Source: UBA3076 sp964646435
Lineage (GTDB): Bacteria > Desulfobacterota > Dissulfuribacteria > Dissulfuribacterales > UBA3076
Direction of reading: 5' to 3'
DNA length: 22,030 nucleotides
Assembly (NCBI GenBank): GCA_964646435.1
Contig: CAZYEJ010000035.1
Location: 1 to 22,030 of the forward strand
Shown piece by piece: positions 8,594 through 16,193 of this stretch. Position numbers and translations under genes: made by a program. The notes beneath the pieces were generated by a model. The model saw only the letters and a list, made by a program, of their open reading frames with translations. It had not been told where the DNA came from and searched no databases. Numbering within the stretch: the stretch's first letter is position 1; the number at the start of each line of letters is the position of its first letter.

Positions 8594-9100
8594 GTGGAAT
8601 GGAATGGGGAGGTCCCATGCTGCAAAAGACTCAGAAAACAAAGGGCGAGAGCATATTGGAAATGGAAGACGGCACAGACCATCCAGCCCTTTTTCTATCA
8701 AAGATTTCTGCTCTCTGGCCAGAAGGTGGCCATATTTACCTTTACCAATCCAGCAGATCAAAAGATGGCCCTTCTGGCAGGGAGCCTGGATATATGTGGC
8801 ACTACCCTGGCACACGCTATCTATTCTGCCTCCAGGGGGCAGCCTGTGGTGGTAGTGGCCGCCCTGTGTAACAAGTGCTCTGCCCTGGTCGTGAGAAGAG
8901 AGAGCCATATAAGGAATCCAAGGGACCTGGCAGGTAAAAAAATCGGCTCAGGTGAACCCTTTCCCACCATGGCTGTAGTGAAGGGCTTTGGACGAATCCT
9001 CTCTTATCCCTATTTTGGTGGGACGATTGGGACAATCAATGCAGGAATGCTCGTGAGGAGAAACACCATCCAGGCGGATGCGGCAAGAGCACGCTTTTAA
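8594..9100 (+). pseudogene. Remnant of NMT1/THI5-like ABC substrate-binding protein
   Basis: From about residue 45 the frame matches substrate-binding proteins of the nitrate/sulfonate/thiamine-precursor group: FTNPADQKMALLAGSLDICG, then GQPVVVVAALCNKCSALVV and DLAGKKIG. Directly after KKIG comes SGEPFPTMAVVKGFGRILSY, which in relatives lies about 50 residues later, so an in-frame internal deletion is likely. The N-terminus has no signal peptide and reads as unrelated sequence. The C-terminus runs into the Walker A region of an ABC ATPase in another frame at about 9076. Together with the next feature this is the collapsed remains of an importer operon whose permease is entirely gone. Confidence 0.65.
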
Positions 9101-9450
9101 AGATCATTGGGGGATTTCTGGCCCCAAGCTCAGGGACTGTATTCCTGATCCTGAGACCAAGGGTACTCCTCATGGACGAGCCCTTTGGGGCACTGGATGC
9201 CTATACACGAGAAGAGATGCAGAAGCTCCTACTCCATCTATGGGACCAATTGGGCCAGACAATCCTCTTTGTAACACACGACGTAAACGAGGCCGTAATA
9301 TTGGCAGACAGGATCCTGGTGATAGACAGATGCCCTGGACGGATCCACAGAGAGATTCAAGTATCCCTCTCTAGACCCAGGAAGAGCTATGAAGGCCAAG
9401 TCCCAAAGTTTACCCGAAGACTCAGCGATATTCTTAGCCAGAAGAAATAG
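9076..9450 (+). pseudogene. Internally deleted ABC transporter ATPase (TauB/SsuB-like)
   Basis: An open frame without a start codon begins with Walker A, GCGKSTLLKIIGGF. It then passes after only about 16 residues from SSGTVF to RPRVLLMDEPFGALDA, which is the Walker B and D-loop region. The roughly 80 residues that normally separate them, including the Q-loop and the LSGGQ signature, are missing. The rest is normal: FVTHDVNEAVILADRI contains the H-loop, and the end looks complete. This is the ATPase type of nitrate/sulfonate/taurine importers, fitting the substrate-binding remnant just upstream. Without the signature motif it cannot hydrolyse ATP as a transporter subunit. Confidence 0.7.
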
Positions 9451-9470
9451 AATGAGGACAGGTCAAGGGA

Positions 9471-9571
9471 TTCACCCTGGAGGGTTATTACCACAAAGAT
9501 CTTTACGGAGAAATGTTGCAAAGGGATATGCCTTGGGATTAAGCCTTGTGCATCATTGGGACTGGTGGTAA
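9471..9571 (+). repeat. Copy of the 3' end of the outer-membrane barrel gene (1-nt deletion)
   Basis: This stretch parallels 6785-6886. Both encode LEGYY, then DLYGE, then GLSLVHHWDWW and a stop. Here a base is missing near 9507-9513 (GGAGAAATGTTG against GGAGAAAATATTG), so the two halves lie in different frames. Similarity vanishes upstream of 9471. It is the tail of a second barrel gene, or a duplication junction. Its last 19 nt overlap the end of the convergent GT-C gene. Confidence 0.75.
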
Positions 9572-10860
9572 CAGACACAATTGTAGGATTTGGGAGATAT
9601 GAATTTATTACGCCCCCTGAACATCCCGGTGGCAAAGGCGGAAGCGGCGGTCAGGAACACCAGTGATGTCAACATAAAGTCCTCCTTCCAGACGCCTGAC
9701 AAACCATAGTCAATCAACACATAATATGGAAGAAAGGCGGCCCATGCAAAGACAAGCCCCAGAGGCCGGGGATAGAGAGGCAGGAAAACCAGGAAAAACA
9801 GGGCGTACCATGGATGAAGAGTAGGGGTTGCCAGGATAAAGGCAAGCGACAGAAGGTACAGAGACCTCTCTATGGAAAAATCTCGTCGCCAGATCAGGGC
9901 GGCAAGGCCCAGAAAGATCATTCCAAGCCACAGTCTGGCCCACTGCGTCCCGGCAACGAGCCTTAACAACCCGTAGAGAAAACCGGAAAATTCCCACTTC
10001 ATGCCATATATGGACAGGGTCTTGAAGAGGTTCCCCAACTGTCCGAAAAAGGGAAGCAGAGAGACCGCGCATATCAGGATCATTCCGGCAAGGAACAACA
10101 GCCTTTCCCTGTTTCCAGTCCTCCTGATAAAAAAAGGCAAAAATATCAAGGGGAAGAGCTTTATCATTACCGAAGCCCCAAGGGCCATGCCGGAAAAAAA
10201 CTTTTTCCTTTTAAGCAGAAAGAGGGCTGATATCACAAATATCAGGCAGGCCGGCTCAAGATGGCCCGACGAGGCACATTCGAGCACAGCTAGCGGATGC
10301 CAGGCATAGAGAATGGCCGCCTCCCTTAACGGCGCAAGCCGGGTAAGCATCAGGCAGGTCAGGAGGTCTATTACAATCAGCATCCCTTTTATGCCCATCA
10401 GGCATCCCGAAGCGGTCCAGGAAATGCCGAAAAGAAATTGGGCCAGTGGTGGGTAAATGGTCACAAGATGGGGATGGTTGACCCTGGAAAGGATTGCCGC
10501 CATTTGTCCGGTTGCCCGGCTGGCAAAGGCAGCGGGCGGCAGAAGATAGGGATTGCCGCCTTCCGAGACAATAGCCCCGTCCCAGGCATAGCGGTATAGA
10601 TCGTCCGAAAGGGTTGGCGTGGTAGGCAAAAATATCAGCCTGAAGAGCACGGCCCACAAGCAGATCTCAGACGTTGTGAATCTCAGTCTGCCCTGATGGG
10701 CCAGGAATACGAGCAGGGCAAGCACAATGCTTTGGCCTGCTGTCAACAGGACAAGGACGGGAACGGCGGTCCTGAGGTCCGGCTGCCGGGCAAGATATAT
10801 GTAGGCTGAAAGGATCAGGAGGGGCCCGGTGATCCTCAGGAGAAACACTTTTCCCTGCAT
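9553..10860 (-). CDS. GT-C type membrane glycosyltransferase (MptA/B- or GT87-like)
   Basis: The 435-residue protein has around ten hydrophobic segments. Its first large loop carries DDLYRYAWDG (86-95), NPY (103-105) and YPPLAQ (136-141), a pattern shared by polyprenol-phosphate-sugar-dependent mannosyltransferases and related GT-C enzymes. These take sugars from a lipid-phosphate donor on the outer face of the cytoplasmic membrane. It overlaps the upstream glycosyltransferase-ferredoxin gene by 25 nt and lacks its own Shine-Dalgarno, so translation is probably coupled. The upstream GT2 could make the polyprenol-phosphate sugar used here (inference). The last 15-20 residues (NKFISPKSYNCVCYHQSQ) are odd and run into the barrel-gene tail copy, suggesting the native C-terminus was replaced at a recombination junction. 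Confidence 0.75.
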   Translation of the reverse strand: MQGKVFLLRITGPLLILSAYIYLARQPDLRTAVPVLVLLTAGQSIVLALLVFLAHQGRLRFTTSEICLWAVLFRLIFLPTTPTLSDDLYRYAWDGAIVSEGGNPYLLPPAAFASRATGQMAAILSRVNHPHLVTIYPPLAQFLFGISWTASGCLMGIKGMLIVIDLLTCLMLTRLAPLREAAILYAWHPLAVLECASSGHLEPACLIFVISALFLLKRKKFFSGMALGASVMIKLFPLIFLPFFIRRTGNRERLLFLAGMILICAVSLLPFFGQLGNLFKTLSIYGMKWEFSGFLYGLLRLVAGTQWARLWLGMIFLGLAALIWRRDFSIERSLYLLSLAFILATPTLHPWYALFFLVFLPLYPRPLGLVFAWAAFLPYYVLIDYGLSGVWKEDFMLTSLVFLTAASAFATGMFRGRNKFISPKSYNCVCYHQSQ

Positions 10861-12458
10861 TTTGCAAAGGCGGATTCCAGGAGGGCCCAGGCACTCTTTA
10901 TCTCAAGCACGCCCTTTGGGCATACATTCACACACCGACCGCATCCCATACATTCCACTGTATTAATTTGGCCCTTCTTTTCCACAAGATCCATGATGGG
11001 GATCCCCATGTCGCAGACCGACTCGCAGAGACCACACTTGGCACACCGTTTTGAGTCTGCCTCGATCCTGTACATGCCGATACGGCTATATATCCCCCAC
11101 AACGCGGCATAAGGACAGAGTATCCGGCAATAGCTCCGGTTTCCGAACAGGGGGAGAAAAAGATAACTGAAGTAATAGGTCTCTGTAAGCGTTGTGTAAT
11201 AGTATTGCCCTACCCTGTTGTAGGCATTTGCCGGGTCAATCAGCAGCCAGGCGAGATAGACCAGCATAAAGGCAAGGAAGGGATACTTCAGGTATCTGAG
11301 CCACCACCACAGCCTGTTTTTCGGGGTCATGCGCCTGAAGGCAAATCCCACGGTCTCCCTGGTGGCGACACAGGGACAGTTCCAGCCGCAGTCAAGCCGC
11401 TTTCCGAAAAAAAGCATCAGAGAACCATAGGCAAAAAACATTAATGAGCCTACCACGTGAATCGCGGGCCACATCGATCGCCCTCCTGGCATGACAGGGA
11501 CAGTAAGGCCGAAGAGATAGGGCATGATCCCCCAGAATATCAGGTAGAGCCAGACTATCACATGGATCCTGATTTTCTGGTAGGGATGATCCTTTAAAAA
11601 GAACCTGTAAAGGCCAAAGCCAAACACCAGAAGAAAGACCAGAAAATCCACCAGATACATGGTCTGGCCGTTTACTGAAAAGAGCGGCCGGTTAAAGATA
11701 TGGGCCGCGACCATCCCGATAATCGCCGCATAGCTCACAAAACCCAGTGAGAGATATTTCCTGTCCCTTATAGCCTCTTTCAGTATCCAGCCCAGGATTT
11801 TCCTACCGGCCGACAGGGTGCCGGCAACCGTGCCGCTGACCTTTGACTTGCCTCCCTGCCGCTTTCTGTAATCTACAGGGACCTCTTTTATCCTGAGGCC
11901 GGACCTGACAGCCTTTATCTGCATCTCCACTGTCCAGCCGAAGTCCGGATCGGACATGGAGAGTCTTTCGAGTGCTTCCCACTTTATCGCCCGGAACGGG
12001 CCAAGGTCGGTGAACTTCTTTGCCCAGATGAGATCAATCAGAAAGACGGCCAACCTGTTGCCTGCCTTCTGCATTGGGGCGAGCGCCCCAGGCTCCGCCC
12101 TTCCCAGGCGTCTGCTGCCAAGGACCAGGTCATAACCTCCCTCGACAATGGGTATGAGGAGGCGGTCCATCAGGGACAGGTCATCACTGCCGTCACCACA
12201 TGCGAAAATCACTATGTCCGGCGGGTCGTTTCCGAGACGCCTGAGCGCCGAAAGGCAGGCAGAGCCGTATCCCTTGGGCCTGGCCGGCACCACCTCCGCC
12301 CCGGCGCGGGCGGCAATATCACCGGTTTTGTCCCGTGAACCGTTATCAGCTACCACAATCCTGTCCACAAAGCCCGGACAGGATTCTATGACCTGCCGGA
12401 TATTATGGGCCTCGTTCAATGCCGGAACGATCAGCGCGATCTTCTTCCCTGCGTACAT
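10836..12458 (-). CDS. Fusion of family 2 glycosyltransferase and NapH-like membrane polyferredoxin
   Basis: Residues 6-200 are a DPM1-like GT2 domain with VPALNEAHNI, VADNGSRDKTGD and the acidic GDGSDD (88-93). Residues about 238-440 contain several membrane spans. A NapH/CcoG-type signature, C357-GWN-C361-P-C363, lies at the fourth span and C444-RIL-C448-P after the last. Two 4Fe-4S ferredoxin clusters follow: C472/C475/C478/C482 (then D rather than the usual P) and C503/C506/C509/C513-P. Glycosyl transfer needs no redox step, so fusion to an electron-transfer membrane module is unexpected. One continuous 540-codon frame encodes both halves with no internal stop. The gene overlaps the GT-C gene downstream and follows the DUF2064 gene by 135 nt. 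A polyprenol-phosphate sugar product is inferred; the redox partner is unknown. Confidence 0.88.
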   Translation of the reverse strand: MYAGKKIALIVPALNEAHNIRQVIESCPGFVDRIVVADNGSRDKTGDIAARAGAEVVPARPKGYGSACLSALRRLGNDPPDIVIFACGDGSDDLSLMDRLLIPIVEGGYDLVLGSRRLGRAEPGALAPMQKAGNRLAVFLIDLIWAKKFTDLGPFRAIKWEALERLSMSDPDFGWTVEMQIKAVRSGLRIKEVPVDYRKRQGGKSKVSGTVAGTLSAGRKILGWILKEAIRDRKYLSLGFVSYAAIIGMVAAHIFNRPLFSVNGQTMYLVDFLVFLLVFGFGLYRFFLKDHPYQKIRIHVIVWLYLIFWGIMPYLFGLTVPVMPGGRSMWPAIHVVGSLMFFAYGSLMLFFGKRLDCGWNCPCVATRETVGFAFRRMTPKNRLWWWLRYLKYPFLAFMLVYLAWLLIDPANAYNRVGQYYYTTLTETYYFSYLFLPLFGNRSYCRILCPYAALWGIYSRIGMYRIEADSKRCAKCGLCESVCDMGIPIMDLVEKKGQINTVECMGCGRCVNVCPKGVLEIKSAWALLESAFAKCREKCFS

Positions 12459-12593
12459 TATGGATTATACTCCGTGGTTAAATGCCCTTGACAGTTATAA
12501 CCCCGGTAAAAACGATTAGTCCAATTGGAATTTTCCATGAAACTGTGCCGTCTCATAGGTGTTGGCGATTTACTTCCGGCCGGGCGTCAATCA

Positions 12594-13280
12594 CTATCCC
12601 GCTTTCTTCAGGACCTTATCCAGGAAGGTGCGGATATCCGCGTCTTTTTCTTCCTCTCTCCATCTCCACAAATCATCCCTTGTATCTACATCGAAAAGTG
12701 GCTCCAGCAGGACCGGATTCAACCCGGTTTTCGCAACTTTTTTTAGCGTGTCTTCAAGCACCATGTCGGTTCCCCACCGGACTTCCTCAAAAAGGACTGG
12801 CCATCCCTTGCTTTCCACCCTGATACCGATGAGATAATATCCGCCGTCAAAGGCTGGCCCCAGGACCACATCCCTGGTCTCAAGGAGGGAAAAGGCCCTT
12901 TCAATGATTTGGGCCGTGATAAGCGGTATGTCTGCGCCGATAATTACCGCCCGGCTGTAGCCCTGGGAAAACATATCGTAAAAGGCCGCGGACATCTTTT
13001 CCCCAAGATTGCCCGGTTTCTGTGCCCGAAGTCTGAAATAGGACAGAACTGGCCGCAGGGGATCTATATCACCTGATGCCCAGCACCCTGGATACAGATA
13101 CAAAAACCTGGCGGAACAGACCCCTGATGCCGCCCCGAGGCACCTGCTGGACAGCTTCAGAAAGCAATCAAAGGCACTTTGTGCACCGATATGGGCGGCG
13201 AGCCGTGACTTCACAAAACCCTTCCGGGGTAACCTTGAAAATACCAGGAGCGCCTTCTTGTGGTATGCGTTGTCGTCCAT
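12594..13280 (-). CDS. DUF2064 / TIGR04282-type transferase (rSAM/selenodomain-associated transferase 1)
   Basis: The 228-residue product has the family pattern: SRLPRKGFVKSRLA (15-28), IIGADIPLI (113-121), GPAFDGGYYLIG (141-152) and RWGTDMVLEDTL (168-179). The family has a nucleotidyltransferase/GT-A-like fold, and its reaction is unproven in most cases. The family name records frequent neighbourhood with radical SAM and selenium-related genes, and selD lies about 8 kb away here. GGAGG and AGGAAAA precede the start. It is probably the first gene of the minus-strand glycosyltransferase group. Direct copies of an AATTGGAATTTTC motif lie on both sides of the gene, at 12520 and 13383. Confidence 0.85.
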   Translation of the reverse strand: MDDNAYHKKALLVFSRLPRKGFVKSRLAAHIGAQSAFDCFLKLSSRCLGAASGVCSARFLYLYPGCWASGDIDPLRPVLSYFRLRAQKPGNLGEKMSAAFYDMFSQGYSRAVIIGADIPLITAQIIERAFSLLETRDVVLGPAFDGGYYLIGIRVESKGWPVLFEEVRWGTDMVLEDTLKKVAKTGLNPVLLEPLFDVDTRDDLWRWREEEKDADIRTFLDKVLKKAG

Positions 13281-13382
13281 TTTTCCTGGTCCTGTCCTCC
13301 TGTCGACACCAAAAATGAGTGACCGGTCAAATCACGGTCTTAGGCCTGGATATGAGACTCTATTTTATCTGTGGTTAATAAA

Positions 13383-13400
13383 TCAAATTGGAATTTTCAA
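13383..13400. repeat. AATTGGAATTTTC motif in the divergent intergenic region
   Basis: TCAAATTGGAATTTTCAA lies in the 236-nt gap between the DUF2064 gene and the cellulose-synthase-like gene. Close copies are TCCAATTGGAATTTTCCA at 12520-12537 and TCCAATTGGAATATTCAA at 5748-5765. The first two copies follow TGTGGTTAA or CGTGGTTAA a few to about 40 nt upstream. It could be a regulator site; nothing more can be said from sequence. Confidence 0.4.
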
Positions 13401-13516
13401 TAGATTTGCCGCTAATGATAAATAGAAACTATTTCAATTGATTTCCCGGTTCTGGTATGATGATGTTTTGATGCTCAGAAAACAGATATGAGCGTAATCG
13501 TTTACGAAGGCAGGCC

Positions 13517-15025
13517 ATGAAAATTTTCTTTTTTATCCATTTTGCTGCCCTGATATTTATGTCCTTATATGGTCTATACCGCCTGATGTTGATCCATCTC
13601 TGGAAAATAGAAAAGGGCCTTGTCCATGGACATGTAAAGTGTCCTCCTGTCCCGGGGGCAGGAGAGAGATATGAGCCGGTTACGATTCAGCTCCCTGTTT
13701 ATAATGAGCGCTTTGTGGCCGGAAGGCTTATTGACTCGGTCTGCCGAATCAGGTGGCCCAAGGAGTTTTTGGAGATCCAGGTCCTTGATGATTCCAATGA
13801 GGATACCCGCTCAATTGTCGACGATGGAGTCAGTAAATGGCGAAAGAGGGGCCTTAATATCAAGGTCTTGAGACGAAAGATGAGATCCGGCTACAAGGCC
13901 GGGGCACTGGCATACGGACTCAAAAAGGCAACGGGAAATTTTATAGCCATTTTTGATGCCGATTTTCTGCCGCCCAGTGATTTTCTTCAAAGGACTATGC
14001 CCTTTTTTCAGGACAAAAAAGTCGGGATGATCCAGGCCAGGTGGGGATTTTTAAATGAAGGGACTTCCTGGTTTACCAGGCTTCAGGCCGTTTTTCTCTC
14101 GGCCCATTTCGGGATAGAGCAATTTCTTCGTTTCAGAAAAGGGCTTTTCTTGAATTTTAACGGCACCGCAGGGGTCTGGAGAAGAGAGGCCATTGTTTCA
14201 TCCGGCGGCTGGCAGGCCGATACTGTGACCGAGGACCTGGATCTGAGTTTCAGGGCCCAGATCAAGGGTTGGCAGGCCGTTTACCTCGATGACCTTGAGG
14301 TCCCTTCCGAACTCCCCATCACTTTGAGCGCCTTGAGAAGCCAGCAGAAGCGCTGGGCCAAGGGCTCTATCCAGACGGCCAGGAAAATCCTGCCCTCCCT
14401 TTGGACATCAAAGGCCAGGATGGCCCAAAAGATAGAGGGGACAATCCTCCTCCTCTCCAACCTGGGCTGGCTTATGGGGGCACTGATCTTTATCACCCTA
14501 TATCCAACACTTATCCAGAGGGTCGGCATCGGACCGTACCAGATCATGCGCATTGATCTCCCCATTTTCCTCCTGGCCACGCTGGCCATCCTCTATTATT
14601 CCTATTTTCACGAAAGGTATGGCCGGGGTCAAAAACCTCTGGAGATAGCCAGGTCCCTTTCCCTGCTGCCTGCCTTTGGCCTCGGTATGGCACCGACCGT
14701 GACCATGGGAATCCTGGAAGGCCTCTTCAGTCACGGCGGAAAATTTGTCAGGACGCCAAAGTTTGGAATCGCAGGCCCTGGCCAGACCTGGAGAAGGCTC
14801 TGGAGCTATCACAGGGCCAGTTGGCTTGGCCTTGTGGTCGATTTGGGGCTTTTTATCTACAGCTTTTTGCCTATGGCCTTTGCCCTAAAGAAGGGCGCTT
14901 ACCTGGCCTTGCCCTTCTTGGCCGTCTTTACCCTGGGCTTTTTTTTAATGCTTTACCTCGATGTCCTTGATCTCTTGAACCATTCCTCTGGCCATCACCA
15001 TTTCTTCGGCAGATTTTCTGTTTGA
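13517..15025 (+). CDS. Cellulose-synthase-like processive glycosyltransferase (GT2)
   Basis: The 502-residue membrane protein has an N-terminal span (3-25), a cytosolic GT2 domain and four or five C-terminal spans. All GT2 processive motifs are present: DDS at 91-93, DAD at 147-149, TED at 238-240 and QQKRW at 276-280. The form fits cellulose-synthase-like A/C and bacterial beta-mannan or glucan synthases, which polymerise sugars from nucleotide donors and extrude them. No PilZ domain is evident, so c-di-GMP control through PilZ is unlikely. The gene is divergent from the DUF2064, glycosyltransferase-fusion and GT-C group and probably belongs to the same envelope-glycan locus. Its sugar donor and product cannot be deduced. 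Start at ATG 13517, after AGGCAGG. Confidence 0.88.
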   Translation: MKIFFFIHFAALIFMSLYGLYRLMLIHLWKIEKGLVHGHVKCPPVPGAGERYEPVTIQLPVYNERFVAGRLIDSVCRIRWPKEFLEIQVLDDSNEDTRSIVDDGVSKWRKRGLNIKVLRRKMRSGYKAGALAYGLKKATGNFIAIFDADFLPPSDFLQRTMPFFQDKKVGMIQARWGFLNEGTSWFTRLQAVFLSAHFGIEQFLRFRKGLFLNFNGTAGVWRREAIVSSGGWQADTVTEDLDLSFRAQIKGWQAVYLDDLEVPSELPITLSALRSQQKRWAKGSIQTARKILPSLWTSKARMAQKIEGTILLLSNLGWLMGALIFITLYPTLIQRVGIGPYQIMRIDLPIFLLATLAILYYSYFHERYGRGQKPLEIARSLSLLPAFGLGMAPTVTMGILEGLFSHGGKFVRTPKFGIAGPGQTWRRLWSYHRASWLGLVVDLGLFIYSFLPMAFALKKGAYLALPFLAVFTLGFFLMLYLDVLDLLNHSSGHHHFFGRFSV

Positions 15026-15156
15026 ACCCAGATCATACAGCAGCCAAGTTTGCCGAAGATGCGAGGCGGAAGGCACGCAGACCTACTCTTGTACTTCAAC
15101 TACCTGACAACAAAGCAGATTTGGTAAAATTAGGTCCCTTCGTTACCCCAGGCACC
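15026..15156. other. Intergenic stretch without a recognisable gene
   Basis: This lies between the cellulose-synthase-like gene and the last recognisable integrase codons. It may contain more decayed integrase sequence, but no frame gives a convincing match. Confidence 0.4.
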
Positions 15157-15513
15157 TTGGCAATTTCCACCTTTTTTTGGTCATAACCACGGGGATATTG
15201 ATTTTCCTGGCTGCCCGAACGGCATTAATTTCCTGGTCAATATGTCTGTAAAAGAAAACCAGCGCATTCATGGCCTGATTTGTGTAGATAGAGCCACTGC
15301 CTTGTTTACTGCAAGGTGTGTCAGGAAGGCCTCGATCTTGGCTTCACCATCTATTAGATCTTTCCTAGTCCTCATCCTATGGTATCGTATATACCGTTTA
15401 ATCCAGTCACAGTACGCTCGTTCCGTATTGATTGAGTAGTGATGCAATCGCATTACATCCCGCACTTCATCGAGTAATTTCTTGTTTTGTTAGGTAGTTG
15501 TAGTCCTTGACAT
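15157..15513 (-). pseudogene. Integron integrase (IntI-type tyrosine recombinase) remnant
   Basis: Reading from ATG 15513 gives MSRTTTT, a TAA stop, then NKKLLDEVRDVMRLHHYSIN and continues TERAYCDWIKRYIRYH and IEAFLTHLAV, the N-terminal SAM-like domain of integron integrases. After STQ a missing A shifts the frame. The other frame continues NQAMNALVFFYR and, after a small gap, EINAVRAARKINIPVVMTKK. Homology ends near 15157, before the catalytic domain, so the R-H-R-Y residues are lost. It therefore carries a nonsense mutation, a frameshift and a C-terminal truncation. The orientation is reversed relative to the module array that follows, as expected for intI next to its cassettes. Confidence 0.8.
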
Positions 15514-15586
15514 GTTATTTCCTACCTACTAAAAAATATTAAGAATTGGGATAGGCTGGATCGAAGCGCCGTTTTATCTCTGGCTG

Positions 15587-15614
15587 TTGAGCTTCCTTGC
15601 AACGATGATAATAG
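15587..15614 (+). promoter_or_regulatory. Possible sigma-70 promoter of the higA-like gene
   Basis: TTGAGC (15587-15592) and TAATAG (15609-15614) are separated by 16 nt and lie about 30 nt before the start codon. The match is moderate. Confidence 0.4.
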
Positions 15615-15645
15615 AGTAAGGCAAATCTGCCTGAAGAGGTATTAT

Positions 15646-15981
15646 ATGAATGCTAAAAAACTTCTTGACCCAATTACGCCTGGTGAAATACTGCATGAAG
15701 ATTTCATGCAACCATTAAGCATCAGCATAAACCAGCTTTCACGTGACCTTTCCGTCCCTCCCAATCGGATCAGCGAGATTGTAAAAGGGAAAAGATCCAT
15801 CACTGCCGATACCGCTTTGAGACTGCAGCGCTATTTTGGTATTGAAGCTCAGTTTTGGCTGAACCTACAGACCGAATTTGATTTGAGAATGCTAAAGCGT
15901 AAAATTTGGTCAGATATCGAACTGCGAATTATCCCTATTAATACAACGGAAACAGGGATTGAGCATAATGCCGGGGCATAA
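15646..15981 (+). CDS. higA: HigA-family XRE antitoxin, orphan
   Basis: The 111-residue protein matches the HigA/VapI addiction-module antidote family: PITPGEILHEDFM, then an HTH with SINQLSRDLSVPPNRISEIV and the family ending FGIEAQFWLNLQTEFDLR. It would bind its own promoter and neutralise a HigB mRNA-cleaving toxin. A GAAGAGGT ribosome site supports the start. No HigB toxin frame is found in the 130 nt upstream, where higB normally lies, so the antitoxin seems to stand alone. The stop codon TAA lies inside the left end of an attC-like hairpin, as in integron cassettes. Confidence 0.85.
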   Translation: MNAKKLLDPITPGEILHEDFMQPLSISINQLSRDLSVPPNRISEIVKGKRSITADTALRLQRYFGIEAQFWLNLQTEFDLRMLKRKIWSDIELRIIPINTTETGIEHNAGA

Positions 15982-16056
15982 CAAGCCCCTTGTGCAGCGG
16001 ACCTCGTACCTCGGCCGCTGAAGGGCAGCGTTCACGCCGCTACGCGGCGCGAACGC
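15976..16056 (+). other. attC-like integron recombination site and adjoining GC-rich hairpin
   Basis: From 15976 the sequence reads GCATAACAAG, with CAGCGGACC at 15995-16003 facing CGGCCGCTG at 16012-16020 (one mismatch) and an AGCGTT end at 16027-16032. Spacing and wording are very like the roughly 60-nt attC sites of environmental cassettes, though the R'' and R' boxes depart from the RYYYAAC and GTTRRRY consensus. It is followed at once by a second strong hairpin: GCGTTC-A-CGCCGC (16028-16040), loop TAC, then GCGGCG-C-GAACGC (16044-16056). This is similar to the stem of class 1 attC sites. Recombination activity is inferred only. Confidence 0.45.
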
Positions 16057-16193
16057 GCGAGTTGACTTCGTCCAACGGTTGGTCCACCGGAATTGCGCTC
16101 GGATTTTGACCCATCTCTGATTTTTTAATTTTGATTTTTCCAACATAGTCCGGTTTATGGACCTCCAGTGATTTCTTATTTCTGAGAGGCATC

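Noticed and set aside
8560..8600. CTCCG...CGGAG hairpin after the radical SAM gene
   Set aside because: Short stem, no T-run, and inside decayed sequence; not enough for a terminator or recombination site.
10001..10657. Open frames on both strands within the GT-C gene
   Set aside because: They lie inside a clear membrane glycosyltransferase gene and have no recognisable domain.
12464..12493. TATAAT just before the fusion gene as its promoter
   Set aside because: The box ends 6 nt from the ATG with no good -35 box, so it would imply a leaderless start without support.
15488..15494. GTTAGGT as an attI recombination core
   Set aside because: It fits GTTRRRY but lies inside the integrase coding remnant and is too short to call alone.
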